Assembly (NCBI GenBank): GCA_036490795.1
Contig: DASXDG010000251.1
Location: 1-28,840 of the forward strand
Length of the DNA stretch: 28,840 bases
Direction of reading: 5' to 3'
From: JAFARZ01 sp036490795
Lineage (GTDB): Bacteria > Actinomycetota > Actinomycetes > Streptosporangiales > Streptosporangiaceae
This document shows positions 14,956-22,801 of the stretch, in pieces. Below the pieces are notes generated by a model. That model had not been told where the DNA came from. It did not search any database and saw only the letters and a list, made by a program, of their open reading frames with translations. Made by a program: the position numbers and the translations under genes. Position 1 is the first letter of the stretch. Every line of letters begins with the position of its first letter.

Positions 14956-16344
14956 ATGGATGTCCGCGATTATGTCGAGTCGAACGCGTCCGGATTCATT
15001 GCTGCGCTGAAGCAGTGGCTGGCGATCCCGTCGATCTCCGCTGACCCGGCGCGCCACCCCGATGTTGAGCGTTCCGCCAGGTGGCTGGCGGCTCACCTGC
15101 GGGAAACAGGCTTCCCGGTTGTCGAGGTATGGCAAACAGACGGGCTGCCCGCCGTCTACGCCGAATGGCCGGCCGCTGACCCAGAGGCGCTGAAGGTCCT
15201 CGTCTACGGCCACCACGATGTGCAGCCGGTCGAGCCGCTGGACGAGTGGACGAGCCCCCCGTTCGAGCCGGCCGAGGTGAACGGGCAGATCCTCGCCCGC
15301 GGCGCCTCCGACGACAAGGGCCAGGTGCTGTTCCACACCCTCGGCGTCCGTGGTTACCTGGCCGCCAGCGGTCAGACGGCACCTCCGGTCACGATCAAGC
15401 TGCTGATCGAGGGCGAGGAGGAGTCCGGCTCGCCGTTCTTCGCCGATCTTCTCCGGAGCAACCGCGACCGGCTGGCGGCAGACGTCACCGTGGTCACAGA
15501 CACGAGCATGTGGGCCGCCGACGTCCCGTCCATGTGCACCGGCATGCGCGGCATGGCCGAGGCCGAAGTCTGTCTCACCGGCCCGGCTCGCGACCTGCAC
15601 TCGGGCTCGTTCGGCGGCGGAGTGCCGAACCCGCTGCATGCGATGGCGAGCCTGCTGGCCGGCCTGCACGACGCGGACGGCCGGGTCACCGTACCGGGCT
15701 TTTACGACCGGGTCGTCGAGCTGACCAATGCGGAACGGGAGCTTTTCGCCAAGCTGCCGTTCGACGAAAAACAATGGCTCGCCGACGCCGGCGACAGCGG
15801 CGCCAGCTACGGCGAGAACGGCTTCACCACGCTGGAGCGGATCTGGGCCCGGCCCACCGCCGAGATCAACGGGATGTGGGGCGGCCACACCGGCCCCGGC
15901 GGCAAGACGATCATCCCGAAACAGGCCCACGCCAAGGTGAGCTTCCGCCTGGTCGCCGGCCAGGATCCGCAGGAAGTGATCGCTGGCTTCCGCGAGTACG
16001 TGCGTGCCAGCACCCCGCCGGGGCTGGACGCGACTGTCGAGTCACGCGGCGGAGTCCGGGCATCCCATTCGCCGATCGATTCGCCCGCGGTGCTGGCCGG
16101 CCGGCGAGCCATGCAGCGGGCCTTCGGCCGCGAGGTGCTGTTCACCAAGGAGGGCGGCAGCGGACCCGAGGCCGACCTGGATGAGATCCTCGGTGCCCCG
16201 CTCGTATTCGTCGCCACCGGCCTCGACGCGGACCGGGTCCACGCGCCGAACGAGCAGATCGATATCTCGCGGTTGCTGCGCGGCGCGGAGATGTCCGCCT
16301 ACCTGTGGGAGGAACTGGCCTTGATCCGTGCTGAGCTCACGTGA
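14956..16344 (+). CDS. M20 family dipeptidase (zinc metallopeptidase)
   Basis: The 462-residue cytoplasmic M20/M28-clan peptidase has the expected metal and catalytic motifs: YGHHDVQP (H86, D88), RGASDDKGQ (D119-D120), EGEEESGS (E153-E155), RDLHSGSFGG in the lid/dimerisation domain, EGGSGP, and HAPNEQID near the C-terminus. Members are carnosinase-like or broad dipeptidases. Its stop overlaps the nudC GTG start (GTGA), which indicates coupling, and purM lies immediately upstream. Length and motifs are intact. Substrate preference is not visible. Confidence 0.9.
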   Translation: MDVRDYVESNASGFIAALKQWLAIPSISADPARHPDVERSARWLAAHLRETGFPVVEVWQTDGLPAVYAEWPAADPEALKVLVYGHHDVQPVEPLDEWTSPPFEPAEVNGQILARGASDDKGQVLFHTLGVRGYLAASGQTAPPVTIKLLIEGEEESGSPFFADLLRSNRDRLAADVTVVTDTSMWAADVPSMCTGMRGMAEAEVCLTGPARDLHSGSFGGGVPNPLHAMASLLAGLHDADGRVTVPGFYDRVVELTNAERELFAKLPFDEKQWLADAGDSGASYGENGFTTLERIWARPTAEINGMWGGHTGPGGKTIIPKQAHAKVSFRLVAGQDPQEVIAGFREYVRASTPPGLDATVESRGGVRASHSPIDSPAVLAGRRAMQRAFGREVLFTKEGGSGPEADLDEILGAPLVFVATGLDADRVHAPNEQIDISRLLRGAEMSAYLWEELALIRAELT

Positions 16345-17279
16345 GCGGGAACATAGACGGCCTCGGCCGGCTGGCCCTGTCCAGGGGCACGGTCGACCGG
16401 GTCACCGACAAGCGCTCGGACAAGGACTGGCTGGAGGCTGCCTGGGAGAACCCGGGCACCCGCGTCCTGGTGGTCGAGGGCGGTCGTGCCCTGGTCACGT
16501 TCAGCGGACAGAGCCCGGAACTCGTCTTCGTCTCACCCGGGGACGCCCCCGATGGTGTCCGTTTCCTGCTCGGCCAGGACGCGGACGGCACGGTGTACTT
16601 CGGCGTCATCGCGCCGATTGCCAGCACGGACGACGGCGCGAAGGCCATGTCGCTGCGCTTGATCGGCGCGCTGCTCAGCGACCGCGACGCGGGCCTGTTC
16701 ACGCACGCGGTGGCACTCGCCAACTGGCACGTCACGCACACCCACTGCCCGCGCTGCGGCACGGCGACCATCCCCGAGCCTGCCGGCGACTCCACCCGCT
16801 GCCCCAAGGACGGCACCGAGCACTTCCCGCGCACCGACCCCGCGGTGATCATGCTCGTCACGGACGAGCAAGACCGTTGCCTGCTCGGCCGCAACGCCGC
16901 CTGGCCAGAACGCCGGTTTTCCATCCTGGCCGGTTTCGTGGATTCCGGCGAGTCAGCCGAGCAAGCCGTCATCCGCGAGGTGCACGAGGAGACTGGCATC
17001 ACTGTGCAGAACGTCAGGTACCTGGGCAGCCAGCCATGGCCGATGCCGCGCAGCCTGATGCTCGGCTTCCGCGCGGACGCGCCGGCCGGCCAGCAGATCG
17101 CCGTGGACGACGCCGAACTGGCTGAGGCGCTCTGGTTCACCCGCGCCGAACTGCTCCGCAGCCTCCAGGCCGGCGAGCTCTCCATCGCACCGCCAGTCTC
17201 CATCGCCCGCCGGATCATCGAGGCCTGGTACGGCGCCGAACTCCCGGACTCGGCCACCGAATTCACCGCACCGAGCTAG
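16341..17279 (+). CDS. nudC: NAD(+) diphosphatase NudC (Nudix)
   Basis: NudC cleaves NAD(H) to NMN(H) and AMP, and in E. coli also removes NAD caps from RNA. The 312-residue protein has the zinc-ribbon segment CPRCG with C136 and C139, C154 in RCPKDGTEHFPR, a complete Nudix box from G198 to I220 (REVHEETGI), and the NADH-specific SQPWPMP at 230-236. The fourth zinc cysteine is Asp157, so zinc binding may be altered or absent. The start is GTG overlapping the dipeptidase stop. The stop codon lies inside the first copy of a 15-bp tandem repeat. Confidence 0.92.
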   Translation: MSGNIDGLGRLALSRGTVDRVTDKRSDKDWLEAAWENPGTRVLVVEGGRALVTFSGQSPELVFVSPGDAPDGVRFLLGQDADGTVYFGVIAPIASTDDGAKAMSLRLIGALLSDRDAGLFTHAVALANWHVTHTHCPRCGTATIPEPAGDSTRCPKDGTEHFPRTDPAVIMLVTDEQDRCLLGRNAAWPERRFSILAGFVDSGESAEQAVIREVHEETGITVQNVRYLGSQPWPMPRSLMLGFRADAPAGQQIAVDDAELAEALWFTRAELLRSLQAGELSIAPPVSIARRIIEAWYGAELPDSATEFTAPS

Positions 17280-17327
17280 CCAGCACCAAGCTAGCCAGCA
17301 CCGAGCTAGCCAGCACCGAGCTAGGAG
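17268..17327. repeat. 15-bp tandem repeat, four copies, spanning two convergent stop codons
   Basis: The unit is GCACCGAGCTAGCCA. Copy 1 contains the nudC stop (17277-17279); the last copy contains the stop of the convergent DUF1349 gene (17321-17323). Every copy has CTAG, and three have the palindrome GCTAGC. It probably grew by duplication of the nudC 3' end. Confidence 0.9.
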
Positions 17328-17923
17328 CCGTCACGCAGGTTTGACGGAGCACCGGGAGCGAACGCGATGTGCGAGAACGTGGCCGAGCACCCCTCGCCGG
17401 TCGGGGACTGAGCGAGGAAGCCGACCTTGACCGGCCCGTCATGGCCGGCCGAGCCGAGGGAGAAGTAGCGCACCAGCCGCCACCAGGCGCCGTCGGCCGA
17501 GGCGTGGAACGCCCAGGCGTCCCCGCTGCGGGTGATCCGCAGCCACAAGGTGCTGCCGTCCACCTCGAACGAGTTGCAGTCGTCAGAGGTTTCCCTGGTG
17601 ACCACGCTGACCGCCGTCGGCACGAGCTGCGGCGAGTACTCGAAGCACAGCTTGGCCCAGTGCGCAGGACCGGCCCACACCAGCAGCACTCCCGCGTCGT
17701 ACATGCTGGCGAACGCGACGCTGACCTCGGCCCGCAGGGTAAAGTCCCCGGCCGGTGGCGACCCGACCAGCCGGCCGGCGTCAGGGGCTGATTCCCCGGG
17801 GCCGGCCGGGTCGAGGAACAGGTCGGTGCTGGCCGCGCCGGTCAGCGTCAGCGCGCCGCTCAGTATCCGGCAACCCGGCGGCGGGTTGCCTTCCGGCGAT
17901 AGGGCGAACGGGAGTCCGGGCAT
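17321..17923 (-). CDS. DUF1349 domain protein (concanavalin-like fold)
   Basis: The protein of about 200 residues matches DUF1349: PGLPFAL at the start, DLFLDPAG, SVAFASMYDAGVLLVWAG, HWAKLCFEYSPQ, VSVVTRETSDDCNSF, WLRITRSGDAWAFHAS, and KVGFLAQSPTGEGC near the end. DUF1349 has a concanavalin-like jelly-roll fold and unknown biochemistry. No signal peptide is seen. The start is uncertain: ATG 17923 fits the family N-terminus, while a GTG four codons earlier or an ATG at 17992 are possible. It converges on nudC across the 15-bp repeat. Confidence 0.85.
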   Translation of the reverse strand: MPGLPFALSPEGNPPPGCRILSGALTLTGAASTDLFLDPAGPGESAPDAGRLVGSPPAGDFTLRAEVSVAFASMYDAGVLLVWAGPAHWAKLCFEYSPQLVPTAVSVVTRETSDDCNSFEVDGSTLWLRITRSGDAWAFHASADGAWWRLVRYFSLGSAGHDGPVKVGFLAQSPTGEGCSATFSHIAFAPGAPSNLRDGS

Positions 17924-18095
17924 GTTGAGGGCGACCACCCAGGTAGTTTGCCATGGACAGGCGCACCGGTATGGGTGACCTGAATCACCCAAGCCCGGTC
18001 ACTGACCGATCGGGGGCATCGTGCCCGCTCCCGGCGTGTGTGCGCAGCTGGCCGCCGGTGGGTCTGGCAACCCGGGGACCTGGCAATATGGCCCT

Positions 18096-18718
18096 ATGCG
18101 CTACGCCGTCAATGTCCCGAACTTCGGTGACTTCGCCGACCCCAGGGTCGTCGCCGATCTCGCCCGGCTGGCCGAACAGTCAGGCTGGGACGCCCTGTTC
18201 GTCTGGGATCACGTCACCTGGGTGAAGGCCAAGCAGCGCGAGATCGCTGATCCCTGGATCCTGCTGACCGCGGCGGCGCTCGCCACCAGCCGCATCCGCC
18301 TCGGCACGATGATCACGCCGGTGCCCCGCCGCCGCGTGTCCGTACTGGCCCGCCAGGTAACCACACTGGACCGCCGATCTGGGTGGGCGGCGAATGGCCG
18401 GCCAAGGCGCCGATGCGCCGCGCCGCGCGCTGGGACGGCGCGGTGCCGCTGCTTTACGCCGACGGTCCGGGCACCCAGGCCAGGCCGGACGTGGTCACGG
18501 TGCGAGAGGTGAACGAGTTCCTGACCGAGTGCAGGGAGAAGGAGGGCAAGTCCGCCGAGCCGTTCGACCTCTCGCTATGGGGGACCAGTACGCCGGAAAG
18601 CGCCGCCGGCATGTTCGGCCCGCTGGCCGAGGCGGGTGCCACCTGGTGGCAGGAGTTTCACCAGCGCACGGCCGAGGCCGGGCCGGTTTTCCGCCGGGTA
18701 GAGTGCGGACCACTATGA
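18096..18718 (+). pseudogene. LLM-class flavin (F420-type) oxidoreductase, internally deleted and frameshifted
   Basis: The first 93 codons encode a clear luciferase-like N-terminus (MRYAVNVPNFGDF, LFVWDHVTW, RIRLGTMITPVPRRR, RQVTTLDR). Then, in a different frame, the C-terminus appears (IWVGGEWPAKAPMRRAARWDG to FRRVECGPL). Family proteins have roughly 85-95 residues between TTLDR and IWVGG; here they meet at 18371-18376 at a short CCG microhomology. The join also shifts the frame, so a full-length enzyme cannot be made. The remnant stop overlaps the start of the SDR gene by ATGA, which suggests they were one operon. Confidence 0.85.
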
Positions 18719-19722
18719 ACCTTCTCATATTGGGCGGAACCCACTTCGCCGGCCGTGCCATCACCGAGGCCGCGCTGGCCGATGGCATTGACGTCACCTT
18801 GCTCAACCGGGGCAACACCCCGCTACCGGATGCCGACGTCCGGACGCTGATCGCGGACCGGACCGATCCGGCGGCGCTGCGCGAGGCGCTCGGTGACCAG
18901 GAATGGGACGCGGTCATCGACACCTGGAGCTGGGCGCCGACGGTGGTCGCGACTGCTTGCGCGCTGCTGAAGGGCAAGACCGGCCACTTCGGCTACGTGT
19001 CCACGCTCTCGGTGTACGCCGACCCTATTCCGCACAACGCGGACGAAACGGCGCCCACCGTAGACGCCGATCCGGACGACGACCAGGACTGGACCACCGG
19101 CGAGGGCTACCAGCGAGCCAAGCGCGGTTGCGAACTCGCGGTGCTGCGGGAGTTCGGCGACCAAGCGCTGCTCGCCAGGCCCGGACTGATCCTCGGCCCG
19201 TACGAGAACGTCGGCCGGCTGCCGTCGTGGTTGCGCCGGATCGAGCGCGGCGGCCAGGTGGTGGCGCCGGACAGCCCGGACCTCCCGGTCCAGTATGTCG
19301 ACGTCCGCGACATGGCCCGGTGGATGCTGGACATGGCGGCTCGGGGCGCGGGCGGCGTCTTCAACGTGGTGAACAAGGCGGGGGAGAGCACCCTCGGCCA
19401 GTTCCTCGGCACCGCCGTCGAGGTGACCGGAAGCAGTGCCCGCATTCCGGCCGACCTCGTCTGGGTGCCCGAGCAGGCGATACTGGACGCCGAGATTCAG
19501 CCGTGGGTTGAGCTGCCGCTGTGGGTGCCGCGCGCCTGGTACGAGCCGGTAGACGTCTCCGCCGCGTTCGCCGCGGGTCTCACCACCCGCACGGCGGCGG
19601 AAACGGTTACCGACACCTGGGCCTGGCTGCAAGCCGAAGGCGACCCGCCCCGCCGTTCCGGCCGCCCAGGCCACGGCCTCCCCCCCGAGAAGGAGCAGGC
19701 CCTCCTAGCCCACCTCCAGTAG
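18715..19722 (+). CDS. NAD-dependent epimerase/dehydratase-like reductase (extended SDR)
   Basis: The 335-residue protein has a Rossmann fold opening with LLILGGTHFAGRAI, a variant glycine motif, a VSTLSVYAD segment with a candidate catalytic Ser, and YQRAK (Y132, K136) as the SDR active pair. Later motifs (LLARPGLILGPYE, PVQYVDVRDMARWMLD, FNVVNKAG) are typical of atypical SDRs related to epimerases and reductases. The substrate is unknown. The ATG overlaps the stop of the broken LLM gene, so it may depend on that gene's promoter. It ends ten bases from the convergent FUSC gene. Confidence 0.87.
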   Translation: MNLLILGGTHFAGRAITEAALADGIDVTLLNRGNTPLPDADVRTLIADRTDPAALREALGDQEWDAVIDTWSWAPTVVATACALLKGKTGHFGYVSTLSVYADPIPHNADETAPTVDADPDDDQDWTTGEGYQRAKRGCELAVLREFGDQALLARPGLILGPYENVGRLPSWLRRIERGGQVVAPDSPDLPVQYVDVRDMARWMLDMAARGAGGVFNVVNKAGESTLGQFLGTAVEVTGSSARIPADLVWVPEQAILDAEIQPWVELPLWVPRAWYEPVDVSAAFAAGLTTRTAAETVTDTWAWLQAEGDPPRRSGRPGHGLPPEKEQALLAHLQ

Positions 19723-19732
19723 GGCCCCGCGC

Positions 19733-21118
19733 TTACGGCCGGCGCATCTGACGTGGCAGGCGGATGCGGGACTGGCGACGGGCGCGGATGGTCCGCATCG
19801 GCTGGGTGCGCTCGCGCTCGGGGTCGAGCTCGTTGCGCAGCCGGTCCACGTGCGCGAGGATCTCGCCGCGCAGCGGCCAGCCTTCCGGCCGCTGGTGCGG
19901 GTCGGTGCTCAGCGCCTCGGCGAGCTGGTCTTGCCGCCGGTGCGCCTCGCTCAGGTGCTGCCGCAGCTCCAGCGCTGGCGCGACGCCGGACGAGACGGCG
20001 TCAGAAGAGGGCCGGTGTGACCGCCAGGTAACCGGCGACTCAGCAACCGGCGACGGGCCAGCGGGCAAACTAGTACCGGGCAGCCCGGCGGACGGCCCCG
20101 CGGCTTCCCCGCCCTCGGGCCGGGTGCCCACGCCAGCGTGCGCGAGCGTTCCGCCGTCGGCCTCGACCAGGTGCCCGTAGGCACGCACCGCCGCGCTCAG
20201 TTCGCCGAGTACGGCGGCCAGGCGGGCACGCGCTTCTGGGTCGCGGACGGGACTGTCGTCGCTGTCGATCCGCGCGCTGTCCGCGACCGAGCGGGCAAGC
20301 ACGCGCATGTCGGTGGCGGCGCGTTCCAGCGAGTCGACGCCCTCGCGCAGGCCCGCCGCCGGGTTCGGCGTGATCAGCCGGCGGGGGTTCAGCCGGATGC
20401 TTTCCTCGGCCTGGCCAAGGGCCTCGTCCAGCCGGGATACCTCGCCGCGCAGGGCGCGCGCGCCGTCCAGCCACTCCGCGGCGCGGCGCGGCGCGGGCAC
20501 CTCGGCCAGGCCCGTAGCCATGTCGCCGAGGAGCGCGGACATCCGGTCGGTGAGTTCGCCGACGGCTTCCTTGGCCGACTGCACGCGCAGGGGCGCGAAC
20601 AGCAGGCCGGCCGCGAGCCCGGCCCCGGCGCCGATCAGCGTGTCGGCGATCCGTGACGTGGCCGCCGCGTGCGTGTCGACGGAGAAGATGAGCATCGCGC
20701 TGATCGGCACCTCAAGCACGTTGTCGCCGAGCCGCAGCGCCATCCCTAGCGCAAGCGTCGCGGCGATGAGCATGCCCAGCTCCCACCAGCTGAACGGCAC
20801 GTAGGCCGCCACACCGACGGCGGCGAGCACGCCAGCGGTAACCGCCAGCACCTTCTCGGCGGCCATGCGGATGGTCGAGTACAGCGTGGCCTGCATGACC
20901 AGCAACGCGGTCAGCGGTGCGAGCACCGGCCGGGACGAGCCGGTCAGCATCAGCGCGATCAGGTACGCGAACACCGCGGTGAGGGTGAGCCGGGCAATAT
21001 AGACAGCCTTCGGCTGCGCCCGGCGGCGGGCGAGCATGAGCTGCTCGCTGACCCGGTCGGGCAGGTTGGCATCGGGGACAGAAACGGACTTGTTGGGGCG
21101 AAAGGGTATACGGAACAT
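19733..21118 (-). CDS. FUSC / aromatic acid exporter family membrane protein
   Basis: The 461-residue protein has about five to six membrane helices in residues 38-180 (ARLTLTAVFAYLIALML, LAPLTALLVMQATLYSTI, GVLAAVGVAAYV, LGMALRLGDNVLEVPISAML). A long helical, Arg/Glu-rich cytoplasmic region follows, interrupted by a Pro/Ser-rich linker near 330-380. This is the ArAE/FUSC layout; members are proposed to export aromatic carboxylates, but the substrate here is not known. It is transcribed away from the broken MFS gene remnant on the same strand, with a leader of about 90 bases holding a hairpin and repeated AAACCCCT elements. Confidence 0.85.
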   Translation of the reverse strand: MFRIPFRPNKSVSVPDANLPDRVSEQLMLARRRAQPKAVYIARLTLTAVFAYLIALMLTGSSRPVLAPLTALLVMQATLYSTIRMAAEKVLAVTAGVLAAVGVAAYVPFSWWELGMLIAATLALGMALRLGDNVLEVPISAMLIFSVDTHAAATSRIADTLIGAGAGLAAGLLFAPLRVQSAKEAVGELTDRMSALLGDMATGLAEVPAPRRAAEWLDGARALRGEVSRLDEALGQAEESIRLNPRRLITPNPAAGLREGVDSLERAATDMRVLARSVADSARIDSDDSPVRDPEARARLAAVLGELSAAVRAYGHLVEADGGTLAHAGVGTRPEGGEAAGPSAGLPGTSLPAGPSPVAESPVTWRSHRPSSDAVSSGVAPALELRQHLSEAHRRQDQLAEALSTDPHQRPEGWPLRGEILAHVDRLRNELDPERERTQPMRTIRARRQSRIRLPRQMRRP

Positions 21119-21157
21119 CGGCTCGGTCGACTAGTCGGGCGGGATGTGGAGCGATCC

Positions 21158-21172
21158 GCTCTCGGTGAGAGC
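21158..21172. promoter_or_regulatory. Perfect hairpin in the leader of the FUSC gene
   Basis: GCTCTC-ggt-GAGAGC is a six-base perfect stem with a three-base loop, 40-54 bases upstream of the FUSC start. It could end the upstream transcript or act in the leader. No U-tract follows on the minus strand. Confidence 0.5.
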
Positions 21173-21260
21173 AAAACCCCTCGTTAGTCGCAACGCTCGA
21201 TCCTGGTGCCTATTCCCGTGCCGGCGGTGAAACCCCTGTTAGTTCTGATAAAGGGGTTTC
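21173..21260 (-). promoter_or_regulatory. Alternative-pairing AAACCCCT elements
   Basis: GAAACCCCT (21229-21237) and AGGGGTTTC (21252-21260) form a perfect nine-base stem around a 14-base loop. A second AAAACCCCT lies at 21173-21181 and could pair with the same partner. On the minus-strand transcript one upstream arm thus has two competing downstream partners before the GCTCTC hairpin. Attenuation is inference. Confidence 0.45.
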
Positions 21261-21908
21261 GGCGAACGCGATCAAGAGCAGCACGACGGGGACACCGGCC
21301 AGCCCGGCGAGCGCCCACGTCAATCCGAACGCCCCGGCCACCACCCCCACGGCCAGCGATCCCGCCGCGGCCGCCATGCTGGTCGCGGTGGTCAACGTGA
21401 CCGCGACCGGACTCGGCACGGTGCCGTACAGCCGCGCCCGCGGCAGCGGGTACCAGGTCGCGGTCGCGGCGCTCAGCGGCGCGAGCAGGACGATCTTCAC
21501 CGGCAGTTCCGGTGCTAGCAGGAAGGCCGGGTACAGCAGCGCCGCGGCGACCGCGGTCGCGCGCAGGATGGCGAGGTCGGAAAACCGGTTCAGCGCGGCG
21601 ATGAGCAGTTCGGCGAAGTTCTGCGCGAACGCGACACCGGCCAGCGAGAGCACGAACAGGACACCGCCGCCGATGATGCCGGCCCGCCGGTTCCGCAGCA
21701 GCCCGGCCGACAGCTCAAGCAGCCCGCCGACCAGTAGCGGCACGGCGCTGAGCAGCCCGATCTGCGCGTACCCGATCCCCAGCGAATGCTGGATGGCGGG
21801 CAGCGTGGCACCTTTGGCGCCGTCAACAAGCTCGTCGGCGAACTCCACCGCGAGCGCGGCGCCCAGCACGGCTGGTCAACGTCGATTGAAACCCATAGAC
21901 CCAAGCAT
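21210..21908 (-). pseudogene. MFS transporter, broken by a nonsense codon and an internal deletion
   Basis: From ATG 21908 the frame reads MLGSMGFNRR, then TGA at 21878-21876, then PAVLGAALAVEFADELVDG. The family usually has Trp or another residue here, so a TGG to TGA change is likely. Downstream, helices 1-3 (to FAQNFAELLIA) join directly to the region of helix 8 onward (LNRFSDLAILRATAV, ALLYPAFLLAPELPVK), losing roughly 150-200 residues near 21590-21610 but keeping frame. The remaining 219 residues could be translated from GTG 21869, but cannot form a full transporter. A 20-bp motif shared with the pirin upstream region lies just ahead of it. Confidence 0.85.
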
Positions 21909-21910
21909 CT

Positions 21911-21930
21911 CATAACGAGCAGTGGTGCTT
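21911..21930 (-). promoter_or_regulatory. Second copy of the 20-bp motif found upstream of pirin
   Basis: It matches 9900-9919 at 17 of 20 positions and ends three bases before the original ATG of the broken MFS gene. If it were a promoter, the true start would need to be farther in, so a binding site is an equally good reading. Confidence 0.4.
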
Positions 21931-21940
21931 GTTTCCGTGC

Positions 21941-22327
21941 CTATTCGCGCTTTCGGTTCTCCACCCGCCACACCAGCCGAAGGCCGGACCAGTCCTCGTC
22001 GACGGCGGCGACCTTCACGTCGACGAGTCCGAGCGGCAGCGCGATCTCGCGGACCACGTTGTCGGTGATGTCGCTGCGGTGGCCGGCCGCCCGGCGCGGC
22101 CACGCTGTCCAGATGGCGCCATCGGGGTAGATCCGCTCCGCCAGTGCGGGCAGCTCCGAGCCAAGCCCGACCGCGGCGGTGAAGAATGCCAGTACGACGT
22201 CGGCTGGTCCCGTTCCGGCGTCGGCCAGACCGGAAGGAGATTCGGCGAACGCCCAGCCTTCCGGCTGGTTCACGACCGCCAACCGCAATCCGGGCTTGAG
22301 ACCGAGCTTGCCGGCCTGAGTCACCAT
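21941..22327 (-). CDS. DUF3052 family protein
   Basis: The 128-residue protein fits DUF3052: GKLGLKPGLRLAVVNQPEG at the N-terminus, ADVVLAFFTA, LPALAERIYPDGAIWTAWP, SDITDNVVREIALPLGLVDVKVAAVDEDWSGLRLV. The family is common in actinomycetes and has no established function. ATG 22327 fits the family N-terminus and has GGTGG nearby; the frame extends further upstream without homology. No membrane segment or signal is visible. It lies upstream of the broken MFS gene on the same strand. Confidence 0.85.
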   Translation of the reverse strand: MVTQAGKLGLKPGLRLAVVNQPEGWAFAESPSGLADAGTGPADVVLAFFTAAVGLGSELPALAERIYPDGAIWTAWPRRAAGHRSDITDNVVREIALPLGLVDVKVAAVDEDWSGLRLVWRVENRKRE

Positions 22328-22415
22328 GAGACCACCGATGGTTTTCCCGGTGGCCGGACGTCTACCGGGTAACCGCACGTTGCCCTAGAGCGCACGATCA
22401 TAGGAGGAGCATTTC

Positions 22416-22787
22416 ATGTTCGAGTACACGGAAGCATTCAGCGGGTTCTCCGTCAGCGACACTCAGCAGGCCAAGAAGTTCTACGCCGAGACGATGGGCG
22501 TGCCGGTGACAGAAGAGTACGGCCTGCTCACCCTGGAGCTGGCGGGCGGGCGGAACACCTTGATCTACCCGAAGGACGACCACACCCCGGCCTCGTACAC
22601 CACCCTCAACTTCAAGGTCGACGACATCGACGCGGCGGTTGACGAACTGGCCAGCCAGGGCGTGACCTTCCTTCGTTACGAGGGCATGGACCAGGACGCG
22701 AAGGGCATCCACCGTGGCGGCGGCCCGTTCATCGCGTGGTTCACCGATCCCGCAGGCAACATACTGTCCGTCCTGCAGGACCGGTAA
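22416..22787 (+). CDS. VOC (glyoxalase/bleomycin-resistance fold) protein
   Basis: The 123-residue protein has the vicinal-oxygen-chelate paired beta-alpha-beta layout: FSGFSVSDTQQAKKFYAETMG, LTLELAGGRNTLIYP, LNFKVDDIDAAVDELASQGV, and FTDPAGNILSVLQ at the C-terminus. Members include lyases, dioxygenases and resistance proteins; the reaction here is unknown. AGGAGGA seven bases before the ATG is one of the best ribosome-binding sites in the window. It converges on the mreB-like gene with a 14-base gap. Confidence 0.9.
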   Translation: MFEYTEAFSGFSVSDTQQAKKFYAETMGVPVTEEYGLLTLELAGGRNTLIYPKDDHTPASYTTLNFKVDDIDAAVDELASQGVTFLRYEGMDQDAKGIHRGGGPFIAWFTDPAGNILSVLQDR

Positions 22788-22801
22788 CCACTCACCTCGT
22801 C

